Assembly: GCA_022478985.1 (NCBI GenBank)
Contig: JAKSZP010018560.1
Span: 62,001-126,000, forward strand
DNA length: 64,000 bases
Source of the DNA: Massospora cicadina
Lineage: Eukaryota; Entomophthoromycota; Entomophthoromycetes; Entomophthorales; Entomophthoraceae
Reading direction: 5' to 3'
Shown: piece by piece, positions 46,431-58,299 of the stretch
How the letters are laid out: each line of letters opens with the position of its first letter
Position numbering within the stretch: the first letter of the stretch is position 1
The notes under the pieces: generated by a model
What the model was told of the DNA's origin: nothing
The model's database searches: none
Seen by the model: only the letters and a program-made list of their open reading frames with translations
Program-made: the position numbers and the translations under genes

Positions 46431-47692
46431 ATTATGGCTAAGAGTTATTTGGTTGCTTTGATAGCTATAGTTATGAAAACTTAACCATAAATTTTAATCA
46501 ATCGAATTACTTACTTTAAGCTCCACTGATAAGATTAGAGAGTGTTGATACTGTGGATTATCTATAAGGTGCTTTTATCAACATTAGCGCATAAATAGAT
46601 AATGTGGTTTTAAGTAAATATATCAAACATTAGATATAGACCTAGGTATCATATTAGAAATAAAGATTTTATAGTATTAATTATCTTAGTGATTATACCC
46701 CCACTTAAACTGCAGAAAAACTGTATAAATTATAATTCCAGCACAAAGGTAAGCACTTTAATAGTTTTTGGTTATTTTATAAGAACATTCACTAAATAGT
46801 TGTTTTCATCCTCACTTAACCTTTTCACTGATTTTTAAAAAAACTCCTCTATTTTTTGGCCTTAACTTTTGCAAAAATTTCTTACCCAATGTTCACACTT
46901 TTTAAGCTCATTTTGGATCTTGTAATATGGATATTTGATAAATTTTGAAATAAATCTATGTAAATCTTATTTTTTGAACACATATATGCATTTTTAGATT
47001 TATATACCCCTCAGTTTTTGGTTGCATATATGTGTTTTTAGATTTATATCACCCCTATTTTTAGATGCATATATGTGCCAAATCATTGAAAGGGTTAAAT
47101 TATAGAATTATAGATTCAATATAAAAGTATACACTTTAATAGTCTTTAGTTATTGAGGAAAAACATTCACTAAATATTTATTTTTGTTCAACAATAAAAA
47201 TCGATTTTGGTTAATAGTTTTGTTAGATATTTGATTCTAGCGCAGCATTCTTAAATTTGAAGTGGTATTGAGATTATTTTAAGTTAAGCTTTTTAGTGTT
47301 TAATTTATTTTTAACTATCTGTAGCTATTAATTTAGTAGTTATTTCAAATTTATTTCCAGTATGATTATCTGAGATTTGATTTAATCAGTATCTTTTCAG
47401 ATAAGCTTTTTTGATAGTTATATTTATTTTCACTAAATGTTTATTTCTACTATGACTATCTGTGGCTATCTGAAATAGTTACAAATATCTTTTAAGGTGT
47501 TTTTTACTCTTACTTGGTTATATTTTTAGTATTTTTATTGATTCTGATTTCAACATATATTATTGTAATTGTTTATATTTACTAATATTATCAGGATATG
47601 TTTTAATCTATAATATAAAACCTAAATCTAATCAGTTCAAATTATTTGGAAATAAATAAACCCAGCAACACTGGGTAATTCCACTAGTGTTT
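46431..47692 (-). repeat. Inverted copy of the AT-rich interior, ending in an H-type head
   Basis: The minus strand of 46,500-47,600 resembles 14,500-15,700 (ACCTTAAAAGATATTTG, TAAGTGGGGGTATAATC, AAAACTATTAAAGTG). At 46,980-47,080 the phrase GCATATATGTGTTTTTAG and close variants recur three times. At the right end the minus strand starts ACTAGTGGAATTACCC and an inverted repeat CCCAG/CTGGG (47,661-47,675), as in the H-type head at 17,755. Confidence 0.45.
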
Positions 47693-49368
47693 AATAAATA
47701 AATAGCTAGTATGAGTTTTAAACCCTCTGGCAATTGCTATATTGTTGAAATTCTGTACAAATAGCACCTTCAAGCATATCCCTAATATAGGATTTCAACA
47801 CCCACCATCAGCTGGATCATAGTCAACTTTGACCAGCTATTGTTGTACTTCACTTCATATATGCCTCACATGCAGCTATTTATTCAATAGGCATGTTGCT
47901 ATGTGGCTAATTCCTTCAGAGATTACTTTACTAAAACTATAAAGCTTTAATTTATTCTATTATATCTGCTATGAACTCAAGATTGAAGTATAGCATCTGA
48001 GAAACTCTGAGCTACTCTATCAAAGACTATGATTAGCATATTGGAATAGTTACTAGCTTTTGGAAGGTGAACTTAAAAGCTACTAAAGAATCTCCCAAAG
48101 CATTTTACTTTTCAACCACTGAGCTTGACTATCCTTTTGAGTTTAGCCAAAACTTTAATAACTTTGGGAGGCATTTCAAAGGCCTGCCATTTTACCCTTT
48201 GTTATCAGTAACTCTCCGGTATAGGAATATTGGCATGAATTTACCTGTTTCTTCCCCCTGCTTTCTAAAATAACTCATAGAATTTTATATATCCCTATAG
48301 CATCTCTATCATGCAAGCACTAATTAGTACTTGCATTGAAAGATGCTCCCTCCTTGATAATCAAAAAATTTCCTAATTACCCCAGATTATGCTAGTATTC
48401 TTTTTTAAGATGGAAATATATTTTGGGCTAGAATAAACTATGAGTATATAAATCTAAACATAGCTTAAATGCAATCCAATTTTTACTTTCTAAAATTATA
48501 GACTTATCTGCTATGATATTTTGCTTTTACTTTTGCAAGTTTGCAGAAGATAAATAAACTTAGAAAGGAGGTCAAAGTTAAGTTTTATTTTTTTCTTAAT
48601 ATTAGTGTGTAAGTGTATTTAAATGGGTGCAGTGTTTTTTCACAGCCCTAACAAGTTTTTATATAAAATTATGCCTAGATGTGCCATATCTGCCACAGTA
48701 AAAAATTTTGAGTGCTCACTCAAAGTATTTTCTTCAAAGTAACTTGTAATAAATTAATTTTGTATGATAAATAAACTTAAAAAGACCAACTTTGGCTTCA
48801 ATTAGCACATTTCATCTAGCTTGCTGCTACTAAATCAAGGGCTTATTGGAGAAGTGCCTAGGTTTAAATTATAGCAAGTATGCTGGAAATGATTAAATAA
48901 TTTCATAATCAACAAGCAGTGAAGTTATACTTTTAGTGTGGATCCATGTCTATTGCACTGAACTGATCAAGCAGACTTTGATATATGCCTAATAGTAGAC
49001 TTTGAGGTTATTTTTATCATAAACTGAAGTCTAATCAATGATTTATCTGTATCATAATATGAGTGTAGAATATGTTAAAGGAAGATATTTCAAATTTACT
49101 GGCTAGTGTCCACTTTTTCTAATAAGTAAAATGCTAGTATAGCACTTTAATTTTAAAAAAGCCAATAAGTTAATTGTAGTGGTATACTTAGTATGTTGCT
49201 ATAATTGAAGTTAGAGTGAGGTTGCCAAATTCAAACTACTTTAAACAATTCTGCCTATATAAAGTTAAAAAGTAAGCAGAAGAAAATATGTTTTAGGAAT
49301 TAAGTTACTTTTTAATTTAAAAACTTATATATGCTAGACATACTCAAAAGTTACTAATGTTAGATATG
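47693..49368. other. AT-rich spacer
   Basis: No recognisable element. A plus-strand frame at 48,067-48,273 is open upstream as well and ends NLPVSSPCFLK, but I cannot assign it. Confidence 0.25.
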
Positions 49369-49386
49369 AATAGAGGATATTTGATA

Positions 49387-49432
49387 CATCAATGAATCCC
49401 CCCTTGGGTTGGGACCATCTAGTACTTAAAAA
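49387..49432 (+). mobile_element. 46-bp micro-insertion with poly(A) tail
   Basis: A short segment ending in six or more A residues lies between AATAGAGGATATTTGATA (49,369-49,386) and AATAGAGGATATATGATA (49,433-49,450), 17 of 18 identical. This is the form of an extremely 5'-truncated retroposition event. Confidence 0.6.
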
Positions 49433-49450
49433 AATAGAGGATATATGATA

Positions 49451-50713
49451 TATAGTGATTTTAGGGTTTTGATCATAAAGGGGTAATTACTATTACAAAA
49501 TCTATTTTATCTCAAACATTTAATATAACAGTTTAATTATATCAGTGCCAGTAGATGATCTCAAAGTGATCTATTTTGCAATTTTAAATTAGGCTTTCAC
49601 TTCCTTTTAGATCATCTTATGTTGACACTGTGGGATATCTTCACTTGGCCTAAACTTAAAAATGTTAATCTTTCAAAAATATAAAAATTAAGATATCTAC
49701 AAGATCAGAATTGAATGCTTATTCATCAAAACAAGGTGTTGAGCCATTCCTAATTTATTGACTCATAACAATATACTCCTTATAATTTTTTTTAGTAATT
49801 TTGATACAGCATAGTGGCTGAGCCCAGGTTAAGGGTTCATCCAAATCAGTAAGAATCCCATTTGAGCCCTTCAAGCCTTGACAAGGGGTGACAATTGATT
49901 TGTGAATATTGGAATATTGCTTGAGTATACCATGATTAGGATATTAATGGTGACAGTAAGAATAAAGTTTAAAATTTCATCTAGAGAGATTAGCTGAATG
50001 TGGCAGGTCTGAATTTTTATAGCAATAGTGGTGCAAAAATTTGGTTCAAGGTAGCCAGCAGTCATACTATAGTTGTCAACAATACTAAAATGCACATAAA
50101 TACAATTAGTATAGCTGTCAACAGCTCAGGTTTGTAAACTTTAAAAGATGATAATTTTGCTTCACATGAGTACAAGGTTCATGAGAAATGTGCAGATCTG
50201 CTTTTACTTAAGCTTAGCCTTAGATTGTATTTGCCTTCAAGGTTGAATATACAGACAAATTTGGTTTTAATATGCAATTGGGAACCATATTTAACACTGA
50301 TGGCTCAGAATGTTTGACAGCATTTTGAAAAGCAAGTTAGGTGTGATATTGAAGGTTAATGCAAGTGAAGTTAACTTTACCACTGAGTCACATAAAAGGG
50401 TGATATAGTTTTTAATAAATGTTAAATAATTTATAAAAGAGATAACTTATGATAGGGTGACTCATATTTAGCTATATGTGAGTATGCCTTTTATTAAAGG
50501 ATAGGCACCATATGCTCTTATATGAAAAATAAATAGAACTTATCCTTCAAGCAATAAAAAAGCTTGATTCTCTTAACTTATACATTTAAAAAATATTGCC
50601 AAGTTACACTTTCAAATATTTCGCATAGTTTGAATTAATTATGGACTAAATAGGTAGGTCAAAAAATCCTTTTAACTAGATGTTATTTTGATTAATTATT
50701 TTTATCAATCTCC
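49451..50713. other. AT-rich spacer
   Basis: No recognisable gene. A weak tRNA-like stretch near 49,805-49,870 lies just to the left of a 74-codon minus-strand frame (49,871-50,095) of unknown meaning. Confidence 0.25.
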
Positions 50714-51130
50714 TAAAAGAGGATATGATTTATTTAAACTGAGGTAAGCTGACCAGGGGACAGACATTACTGTATATATGTAAAACTAAGGAAATAACTG
50801 ACAAATATAAAATTGGGCACCCCAGGGTACTCAAGTTACCCCTGTTGCCAGCGGGACTGCCAGGTATGGGGGGGTTGGTTCACTACTCTGAGGGGGTTTT
50901 CCCTGCTATGGAGCAGGTGTGAAGGAAAGGGTCTTTGTGGAGGAATCAGAGTGGGAACCATGATTCTATGAGCGCTTTTTGCCTTGGTCTCATATATCCA
51001 TAGAGCCAGGCTTGGAAGTGCTCCAGTAAGTGGACATGGAATCTGTTAATAACCCCATGAATGGTTGGGACCATGCCCTTGAACGCATCTAATGCAATTG
51101 TGTGGATTGTCCACATTGCAATGGGTATTA

Positions 51131-54100
51131 TTAGGGAACGGAGGGTAGATGGTATTGGTGACTTGATCTGGAGCGTGAAGATGCTCTTTGATATCGAGAA
51201 TTCCTGTTCATTTTGATCTTAAGCAGGCATGCAAATTCCTGCCATATAGCTTTGGTTGGGGGGCATGTTTCTAGGCGGTAATGTAGGGATCCCTCCCCTC
51301 CACATACTGCACATGTTTTGTGGAGGGAGTTGGAATGGTCCGCCATCATATAGGTCCTTCTCAGACAGCGCCAGGAGTTTGCTCTTATCCTTGGCTGTAG
51401 GAGTGGGTGGTGAGTCATTTTTAACATTGCCTTCTGTGTGGTTAAATTATAGGGAATGTCCAACATATCTAGGAATTCTGTCCTAGCTATTCTTGGGGTT
51501 GTTGCAAGCATATCTCTCTGGGGTGGTTTTCTGGGTTTCTTAATTTGAATTGGGGGCTGGGTCGTCCCCTTCCCTGTATAGCACCCATGTTCTCTATGGT
51601 CCATCCCATACGGTGGATAGTTTGGAGGATATGTTTAAATGAGGGGAGGTTCCATGTGGACCCGTTGCAGTAGGGTGCTTGGCAAAGTATGAAAGTAGTT
51701 TGGGTGGACTATGTGGGTTAGTTAATTTGAGCGCCTGTGCAAAGTTAGTCCTTGCTGCTCTGGACCAATGTTGTTGCGGGAGGTCTGGAGCAAGGACTTC
51801 CTTTATCCAGGTACCTAGGATGTGATTGGCGTGGCTCTCAAAATCTATTAGTCCCATGCCTCTGCTTGAGCGTGGGCCAAATAGTGTTTCCATCTGTATA
51901 GGAGGGTGAGAGCTGGGCCACAGCCAGCCCTGGATAAGCGCGCGGATTGAGGTTATAAAGGTAGATGAGAAGGCGATCGTGTGGGCCTGGTACCACAGTA
52001 TTGGGAGGATGAGCGAGTTAGCAACTGTAACTCATCCTGTTAATCCTGGGGTTCTTCCCTTGAGGGAGGCAACGCGTTTGGATACCCATTGTAACAGGTT
52101 ACTTTCCATTGTCTCATTAGCATATCCCCCTGATTCTAGCCAAATTCCAAGGTGTTGGACAGGAGTGGTGGTGGGAGGTGTTGCAAAGGGTAAAATGATT
52201 GGGTTTTTTCTTCGTGTGTTGGTATTAGGTTCTGATGTTGTGGCCCAGTTGTTTGTGTACTTGCCTAAGAGGATGATTTCTGTCTTTCTTTTGTTGAGCA
52301 ATGCATTATTCACCTTGGAGTATTCCTCTAGAGTGCATTCCAGCTGTTGGGCATCTTCATTGTTTGCTATACCTGCTACGCAGTCATCCACAAAGGCCAG
52401 TATCTTGACTGTTAGTTGTCCTTGTGCAGTTATCCCCATGAGACATGAGTCAGTTACTCAGAGAAGTGGGTCAAAGCTGAAATTGTATAGCAGTGGGCTG
52501 AGGGGATCCCCTTGTTTGAGCCCTCTGTGTGGTTTAATCTTGTTTGTTAGGAATCCAGGGCCGCATACAGCCATGGTTGCAGATTCTGTTAGGAGCATCG
52601 CCCATTTTATGAATCTTGGTGGGAGTTTGAAGGCATGTAGACATTCTTTTAGGTATGGCCAGCTAACACGGTCATACGCCTTTTCCTGATCCAAGAAGAC
52701 CAGGGGACCAGTTGCTTTGGATTGGCAAATGTTTGCAACAGGGTGAATGTTGTTCCAGATTGAATGCCCTGGTATAAACCCAAACTGGTTGGGTGATAGG
52801 ACGTCAGATGCAATTGCGCCTAATCTAGCTGCTAAAATTTTTGTTAGAATTTTTGTGTCAGTGTTGGAGAGTGCAATTGGGCGCCAGTTGGCCAGGTCCA
52901 ACTTGTCACCTTTTTATACAAGGTTATAACGTAGGATTCATGGCCTCCTGGTAATAGGCGTGTTTCCATCAAGCTCTGGTTCATAGATGCCAATAGGAGG
53001 GGGGCGATTTGTTGAAAATATTTTTTGTAAAATTCATAGGGTATCCCATCAGGCCCTGGGCATTTCCTACGTGGTGCACCGCGAATTGTCTCCCAAAGCT
53101 CCTACCATGTAATTAGGGATAGTATATTGTAATTCGGTGGTGTACTTTGTATCTCAGCAGTTTGTATAAATTCTTTAATTTTTTGTGAATCTGTTGGCGT
53201 TTTGCAATATAATTCAGTGTAATAGCGGTGTACTTCCGCCTTGACCTCCTCAGGGTCAGTTGCCACGGTGCCGTTGGTCTTGCAGACCTATGTGCATGTG
53301 GGCTGGTTTCTGTGGGAGTGGAACTGGTGGAAAAAGTATGTCAAACAGGTTTCGCCTTCCTTTATGAACTTACCTTTGTTTGATACTTTGATTCTGTGTT
53401 GGTGTTCAAAGATGAGATTATTAAGTCAGGCAGAAATTTCTGCCCATTTGCATCCCCAGTTGGGGCTATAGCCAGATCTCAGAGTATTTATTTCCAGATG
53501 GTCTAGTTCCGCCAAGGTACTCTTGATTGTGGCTGTGTCCGCGGTGTACTTATGTGATGCAATATATTGGGTTTTGTTGAAAAAATCCTTTTTGAAATTT
53601 TCCCATGTTTTCATGGGATCTGAAGTGAATGGGGCTGTGAATTCTGGGTTTGTAGCCTTATTTCCAACCCAGTTGGATATCTCAGGCAATTTTATATTTT
53701 CCAGGTGAAGCTTTCTCCAAGGTGACACCTGTGTGTGGAATTGGGTTGGCGCTAATTGCACCATAACCAATTGGTGGTCAGAAAAATTGATCTTTTGTTG
53801 TAAATTTGGAGATTCTTGAGCGGTGGGATTGCAGGACAAGGATGTGGTCAATGCGACTCATCAATATGAGCGTCCCTTGCATATGTTGGGCCGCGTCATG
53901 TGGGGAAGGAGTGGTGAACTGGGGGAAGAGCATCCTGTAAGCCAAGAGATGCCTTCATCGTGCGGAATTCAATGTGTCCAGGTGGGTATCCCCTGGGATT
54001 AGGCCATCGATCTGTATTGGGGTTATCCCAGCAGTTGAAATCGCCTAACATGATGATATCTGGTGGGAGGGTGAGAGTAGAAATTTTTTCAAAATTTTTT

Positions 54101-54720
54101 TCTCTTGGTTGCAGTGCACAGTGTATAGATATAAGCTAACGAAACTATTTCATCTTGGCATGTGATTGTTGCTACCGGGACTCAACTGTGCAAGTGTGAT
54201 GATGAATTTGTAATTTTAAAATTTTTGTTGTTTTGGACTATCACCCCACAGTGAGACGTCCATACTGATTGTGATGGTGCGACCCTAGTTGACCAGGATT
54301 CTTATTCCCCTTGTAGGCAGTGGGTTTCTTGGATGGCCAAGATGTCTACAAGAGGTTTTCACAGGAATGCCAGCTTTTGGCTTGGGACATATGAGCCCTG
54401 GCTCCCGCGATATTTAACGTCCCTATTGACACTTAGGTGCCTGCGGCGCCTCAGGAGCAGTTGGGAGGACCCTCTGGCCCTATCCCACCATGGCTCATTT
54501 TGGCCATGCTCCGCGTCTGTACTCCAACTCTTTCACTGCCATTGTTGGTTCCCTTGATCTGATTCAATAATTCAATGGAATTGCAGTTTTTTGCATTTTC
54601 ATCAACTTTTCTCGCACAGGTATATGTTGATTTGATGCAGATTGTTGATTGGATTTTATATTTTTGAGGTTCAACTTTGGTGAATTGTGCACCACATTTT
54701 CTCCCAAATTGTGGTTGCAT
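51131..54720 (-). pseudogene. LINE ORF2: AP endonuclease and reverse transcriptase
   Basis: The endonuclease motifs appear in order: ILAIQETH (54,320-54,345), MLGDFNCW (about 54,035-54,058) and NFSDHQLV (53,764-53,785). The RT follows with PDGIPYEFYKKY near 53,040, NWRPIALSN, FLDQEKAYDRVSW, RGLKQGDPLSPLLY and the catalytic box FVDD at 52,383-52,394. A C-terminal segment (RGMGLIDFESHANHILGTWI) and the zinc-finger-like CAVCGGEGSLHYRLETC near 51,280 complete it. An in-frame TGA at 52,455-52,457 stands where Arg is expected. The enzyme nicks the target and primes cDNA synthesis on it; this copy cannot make it intact. Best placed among L1-like LINEs by its C-terminus, with moderate certainty. Confidence 0.9.
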
Positions 54721-54768
54721 TGTTCCTCAGTATGTGCATGACTGATGTCGCTTTGTGACTCAGTCAGG

Positions 54769-55876
54769 TTACTGTGAAAATTTTTGACCTGGGCATATTG
54801 TTATAATTGATTGGTTCAGTGAATATCCAAATATCCTCCCAAATCTGTCCGGGGTTAATGGCGGACTCCACATGTGCCACCACTTCAGCCGCTGCTTGCT
54901 TGCGGGCTTTTTGTGCCGCTTTATGTTATTTGCTTGTAACTGGGTCCACAAAGGAGTGTAGTCCATCTTCACCCCAGCGGAATGGGTGGTGACTATCAGT
55001 CATCTTGGCGAAGTTTTCATTATTTTCATCTTTGCTTCCTCACAATAATCAATTTTTCATTAAGCCCTCTTTCACAGGGCATGCGTGTTCCTTGTGGCCC
55101 AGTGAGCCACAGTGGTTGCAAATGGGTGGTGCGCGTTCCAGTGTAACTCAGAATGCAGCTGACTGGCCCCCATCTGCAAAGTGAAATTCTGCTGCGTGGG
55201 GAATTCTAGATAAATCCTCTTCAACTTCTGGGAAGGGATTGATTACGGTGATAGCTTTGCCTGTGCACAGGTTGGGCATCAGGCAAAATAGCTGTAATTC
55301 AAGTTGCTGAATTTCTCCATAGGCTACGAGACCTTTGCAGAGCTCCTCCTTGATTACCTTACAAGGAAGGTTGGTGGGGAGAAAGTCAAAAAGAGATGAA
55401 CAAAGTTTATTACTTTGTTCCATCTGGTGCGCGTGCAGTGTGCACAATTTTTTTGCCCTTGGGGAGGGCAATTTCTACACAGACTTTTGCTGCAGCATTA
55501 GCTTCATTGGCTGTTTCAAAACCAATATTGATCCAGCTGCGGCCCATGTTGTTGGTGGCTATGTACACCGCGTGAGGGAAAAGTGAGGGCTGTGCATCAC
55601 ATGTTTTCTCCCACAGGGTCAGTGACTCATCCCCAAGGAAGAGTCTGATCCCATGCTCCACCTTTGATAAGGGTTGGTTGAACTGAATGACATATATTGC
55701 ATGTGCTTTACAGTGAATACCATAAACCCAGACGGTGTCTGAGTTTGCAATTTCTTTGTAGATTGAGTTCCTGTTCCCCCTCCAGGGCGTTTCTTGCCCT
55801 TAGTTGCACCATTAAGTGCACCACTCGCCGTAACGCTCACCCATGTTGTATTATTTTTATTGATAAAGTCACCCAT
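54769..55876 (-). pseudogene. LINE ORF1 (nucleic-acid-binding protein)
   Basis: The start codon at 55,874-55,876 opens MGDFINKNNTTWVSVTASG. The frame switches near 55,650 and again near 55,450. In order it includes MGRSWINIGFETANEANAAA, an LPTNLPCKVIKEELCKG segment, and a perfect Cys-Cys-His-Cys zinc knuckle CNHCGSLGHKEHAC at 55,079-55,120. A stop precedes the knuckle by about 10 codons and others follow. The layout (structured domain, then knuckle) parallels the ORF1-only elements at 38.1 and 56.3 kb. In LINEs this protein binds the element RNA. Confidence 0.85.
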
Positions 55877-55984
55877 CTTTCCTGTGTGTGATTATCCAAA
55901 TTTTCTGTTTGAATCAAATCATATTAACTAAAGTGATTGTTACAAGAAAGAAAAACAGGTAAGGAGGATAAAAGAGGATATGAT

Positions 55985-56317
55985 AAATACAGAGATTTGC
56001 AAAATAACTAGTAGCTGATAAGGAGAATTTGATCTTCTAAATTTTCTCAAGCAATTGGGAAGTGTCTAATGGTGATCAAATAAAATTAAAAAAAAATCTC
56101 TTAATGATGAAGTTCTGATTTTAGTTAGATATTGGAGAAACTTTTAGTTTTGATTATATAAATTTATTTTGAATTATAAATCAGGAGGTTTGGCTTTCAA
56201 CTTGATTCTGAAGCTAAAAACATTAGTTAAACAAGTGAAGTTTCCTTTCAGATAGTTTGGGTTTAAAAAAATTTTAACCTAATTTCAGAAAATGTTTTCA
56301 TGTTATATATAGTTTGA
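55985..56317. other. Spacer
   Basis: AT-rich, no recognised feature between the LINE and the next non-LTR element. Confidence 0.25.
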
Positions 56318-56331
56318 TAATTAAACACCAT

Positions 56332-58285
56332 ATCAACTTTTCTTTCTGCTAGATCTCACTTCAAGCAAATTTTAATAAGAAAAAAGCATTTTAATTTCCC
56401 ACTGCCATCTGAAAACACCCATTTTCCAAAAAATGTCTATGGATCCACCACCTGCTGCTCCAATGTGGGATAGCAGTGCTCCACTGCCTAGCACTTTCCG
56501 CCCTGTGGGCAAACGCATTTGCACAGGGTCAAATAGCCCACCATCTTCTTTAGGCCGTTTTGTCCCCCCACAGGATTTAGTGCTACACCTGGCGCACATC
56601 CATCCTTCTCATCCCCATCCTCTCGCCCTCTCTCATTCCAACATCTGCTTTTTTCTAAGAGTTGACTATGGGCGTTTGTTCCCATATTCTGACAAGGCAA
56701 TTATTGAAGTAGCTATAGCTGCATTTTCACCAGCTGGCTTTATCAATTTTTGCCCATTTAAGCTTTATTTTGATTCTGGCTTCCAAATGGAGGAGGATGC
56801 TGTAGCAGTGGCCTCTATTCTTATAATTTACAAAAACACTCCTATCCCTATCACCTGAACTTGCCTTCCTTCAGATACCACATTGGTGGTGTCCTTTGCA
56901 TCCCTCCCATCTCACCTACCACCCCAGTTATTATATGATCAGTTGATGGCAGGGCTTCTGGCTTATGGGACACAGCCCAACCTTGTCTTTGCCATTTCTT
57001 ATAGAGCAGAGAACCTTGCTGTACCTCATGCCACTGCCAACATAATCCCACACCACCCTGCCATAGTTAACATACCCCCCATGCTCATATCATCACGGCG
57101 CCTGAGTATTTCTTTTGGGCTCAGATGTATAATGGTTTCCAAATTTGTCCCCTCTGTTTTGGACTAGACTTTGAAAAAAGTACTGCCTCCAAGCCACTTT
57201 CTCTGGTGTAGCCTCTGAGCCATATTTGGCAGATTCCAAATGCGGTCATTGGATTGCTTAATCCCACTTAACATTCTTAATTTGATGGGCCAGAGTGAGA
57301 AATTGGCCCCCACCAAACCCACCCATACTATCCCATCAAATTTCACCCACATCGATCAGAACCACGCCTGGATTACCATTCAAACCCAAGCAACACATTT
57401 GACTTCTGCCCACCCAAAATCTCCATCCACTATTCCTGTGAACCAAAATCCATGGAAATTATTGGCTGAGATTGATGAATCAGGTAACGTTGTCACTAAT
57501 GAGGACTCTATTGAACCTTTCTGCTTATTTGATTGTGTTTGGGCCAAATTTTACAATTCTGATTTTGACAAATCCCATCCCCTAAGCAATTCACTTTTAA
57601 ACTCAATGCCATTCCCTACTAAAGTTACCACCAGCTCACCTTAGCAGCAATGGCCTCACCCCATTGCCTAAACCTATGCAAAGCGGTGGCCCAATTCATT
57701 TCTTAATTCCAAAAGAGCTGAGCATAGTTTATTTACCCCCTGATTTCCCAAAAACAGCAAAAGACAAAATCACAAAATTGGTCACTGAAGCCATTAATGA
57801 GTTCAAGTATGTGGTATAATTAGAGACTTAACTCATCTGCAAAAATCATCTGACAAAGTCTCATTAAATTTTCCCTACTTCTTGAAGCCCACATTTAAGT
57901 TAAACACCACATAGCAGAATTTGTTGAAGATGTCTACCAAGTTTATTTTGAGAAAGGTAACCAAATTTTCGTCTACCCACACTTTCACCATGCTGATGCA
58001 CAACACCCTGGCTCTCCGCCTTTGTCCATTTTTACAACTAATTCAGTGATGCTGACCAGCTAAAATGTTTGTAGAAGCGCCATCTGACCCCCCTCACCCT
58101 CTGCCATGGTGGATTAGTGGTATTTCGTTCCCCACCTGGTTGGCGTTTTATTTTGGTTTTTTATTTTAGTTGGTTTTTGGTTTTTGATCTGTTCAATTCT
58201 TTTTATTCAGTTCTTTTACTCAGTAAGTATTGGTAATGATCATCCACTGGTCAGCATACCTCAAATAAAATTTTTTACTTTAAAT
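56332..58285 (+). mobile_element. ORF1-only non-LTR element, copy 2
   Basis: 1,954 bp flanked by a perfect 14-bp duplication TAATTAAACACCAT (56,318-56,331 and 58,286-58,299). The ORF starts at 56,433 (MSMDPPPAAPMWDSSAP) and runs to 56,856 before a stop. It continues with LPSHLPPQLLYDQLMAGLL and a degenerate knuckle (CPLCFGLDFEKS near 57,151) in which His is Phe and the last Cys is Ala. NQNPWKLLAEIDESG (57,442) and PPDFPKTAKDKITKLV follow. The 3' end has CTGCCATGGTGGATTAGTGG, then GGTCAGCATACCTCAAATAA. No endonuclease or RT is present between intact ends, so this is a genuinely short element rather than a truncated LINE. Confidence 0.88.
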
Positions 58286-58299
58286 TAATTAAACACCAT

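Larger units (their letters stand above)
50730..55968 (-). mobile_element. Full-length APE-type LINE retrotransposon
   Basis: A 5,239-bp element, minus strand, flanked by a perfect 16-bp duplication TAAAAGAGGATATGAT (50,714-50,729 and 55,969-55,984). It has a 5' leader of about 90 bases, ORF1 with a zinc knuckle, and ORF2 with apurinic-type endonuclease and reverse transcriptase. It ends CCCTGGTCAGCTTACCTCAG and a short TTTAAATAA tail, with no poly(A). Both ORFs have several stops and shifts. The 3' tail matches those of SINE1, SINE2 and the ORF1-only elements in this window. Confidence 0.93.

Noticed and set aside
49805..49870. tRNA-like stretch (TAGTGGCTGAGC ... CATTTGAGCCC)
   Set aside because: The A-box resemblance is fair but no proper B box or stems could be built, and no second copy or flanking duplication was seen.
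53241..53471. Plus-strand ORFs across 51.2-55.9 kb (for example 51,979-52,689, 236 codons)
   Set aside because: They lie opposite the LINE ORF2 and ORF1, whose motifs are unambiguous on the minus strand; they are antisense shadows.
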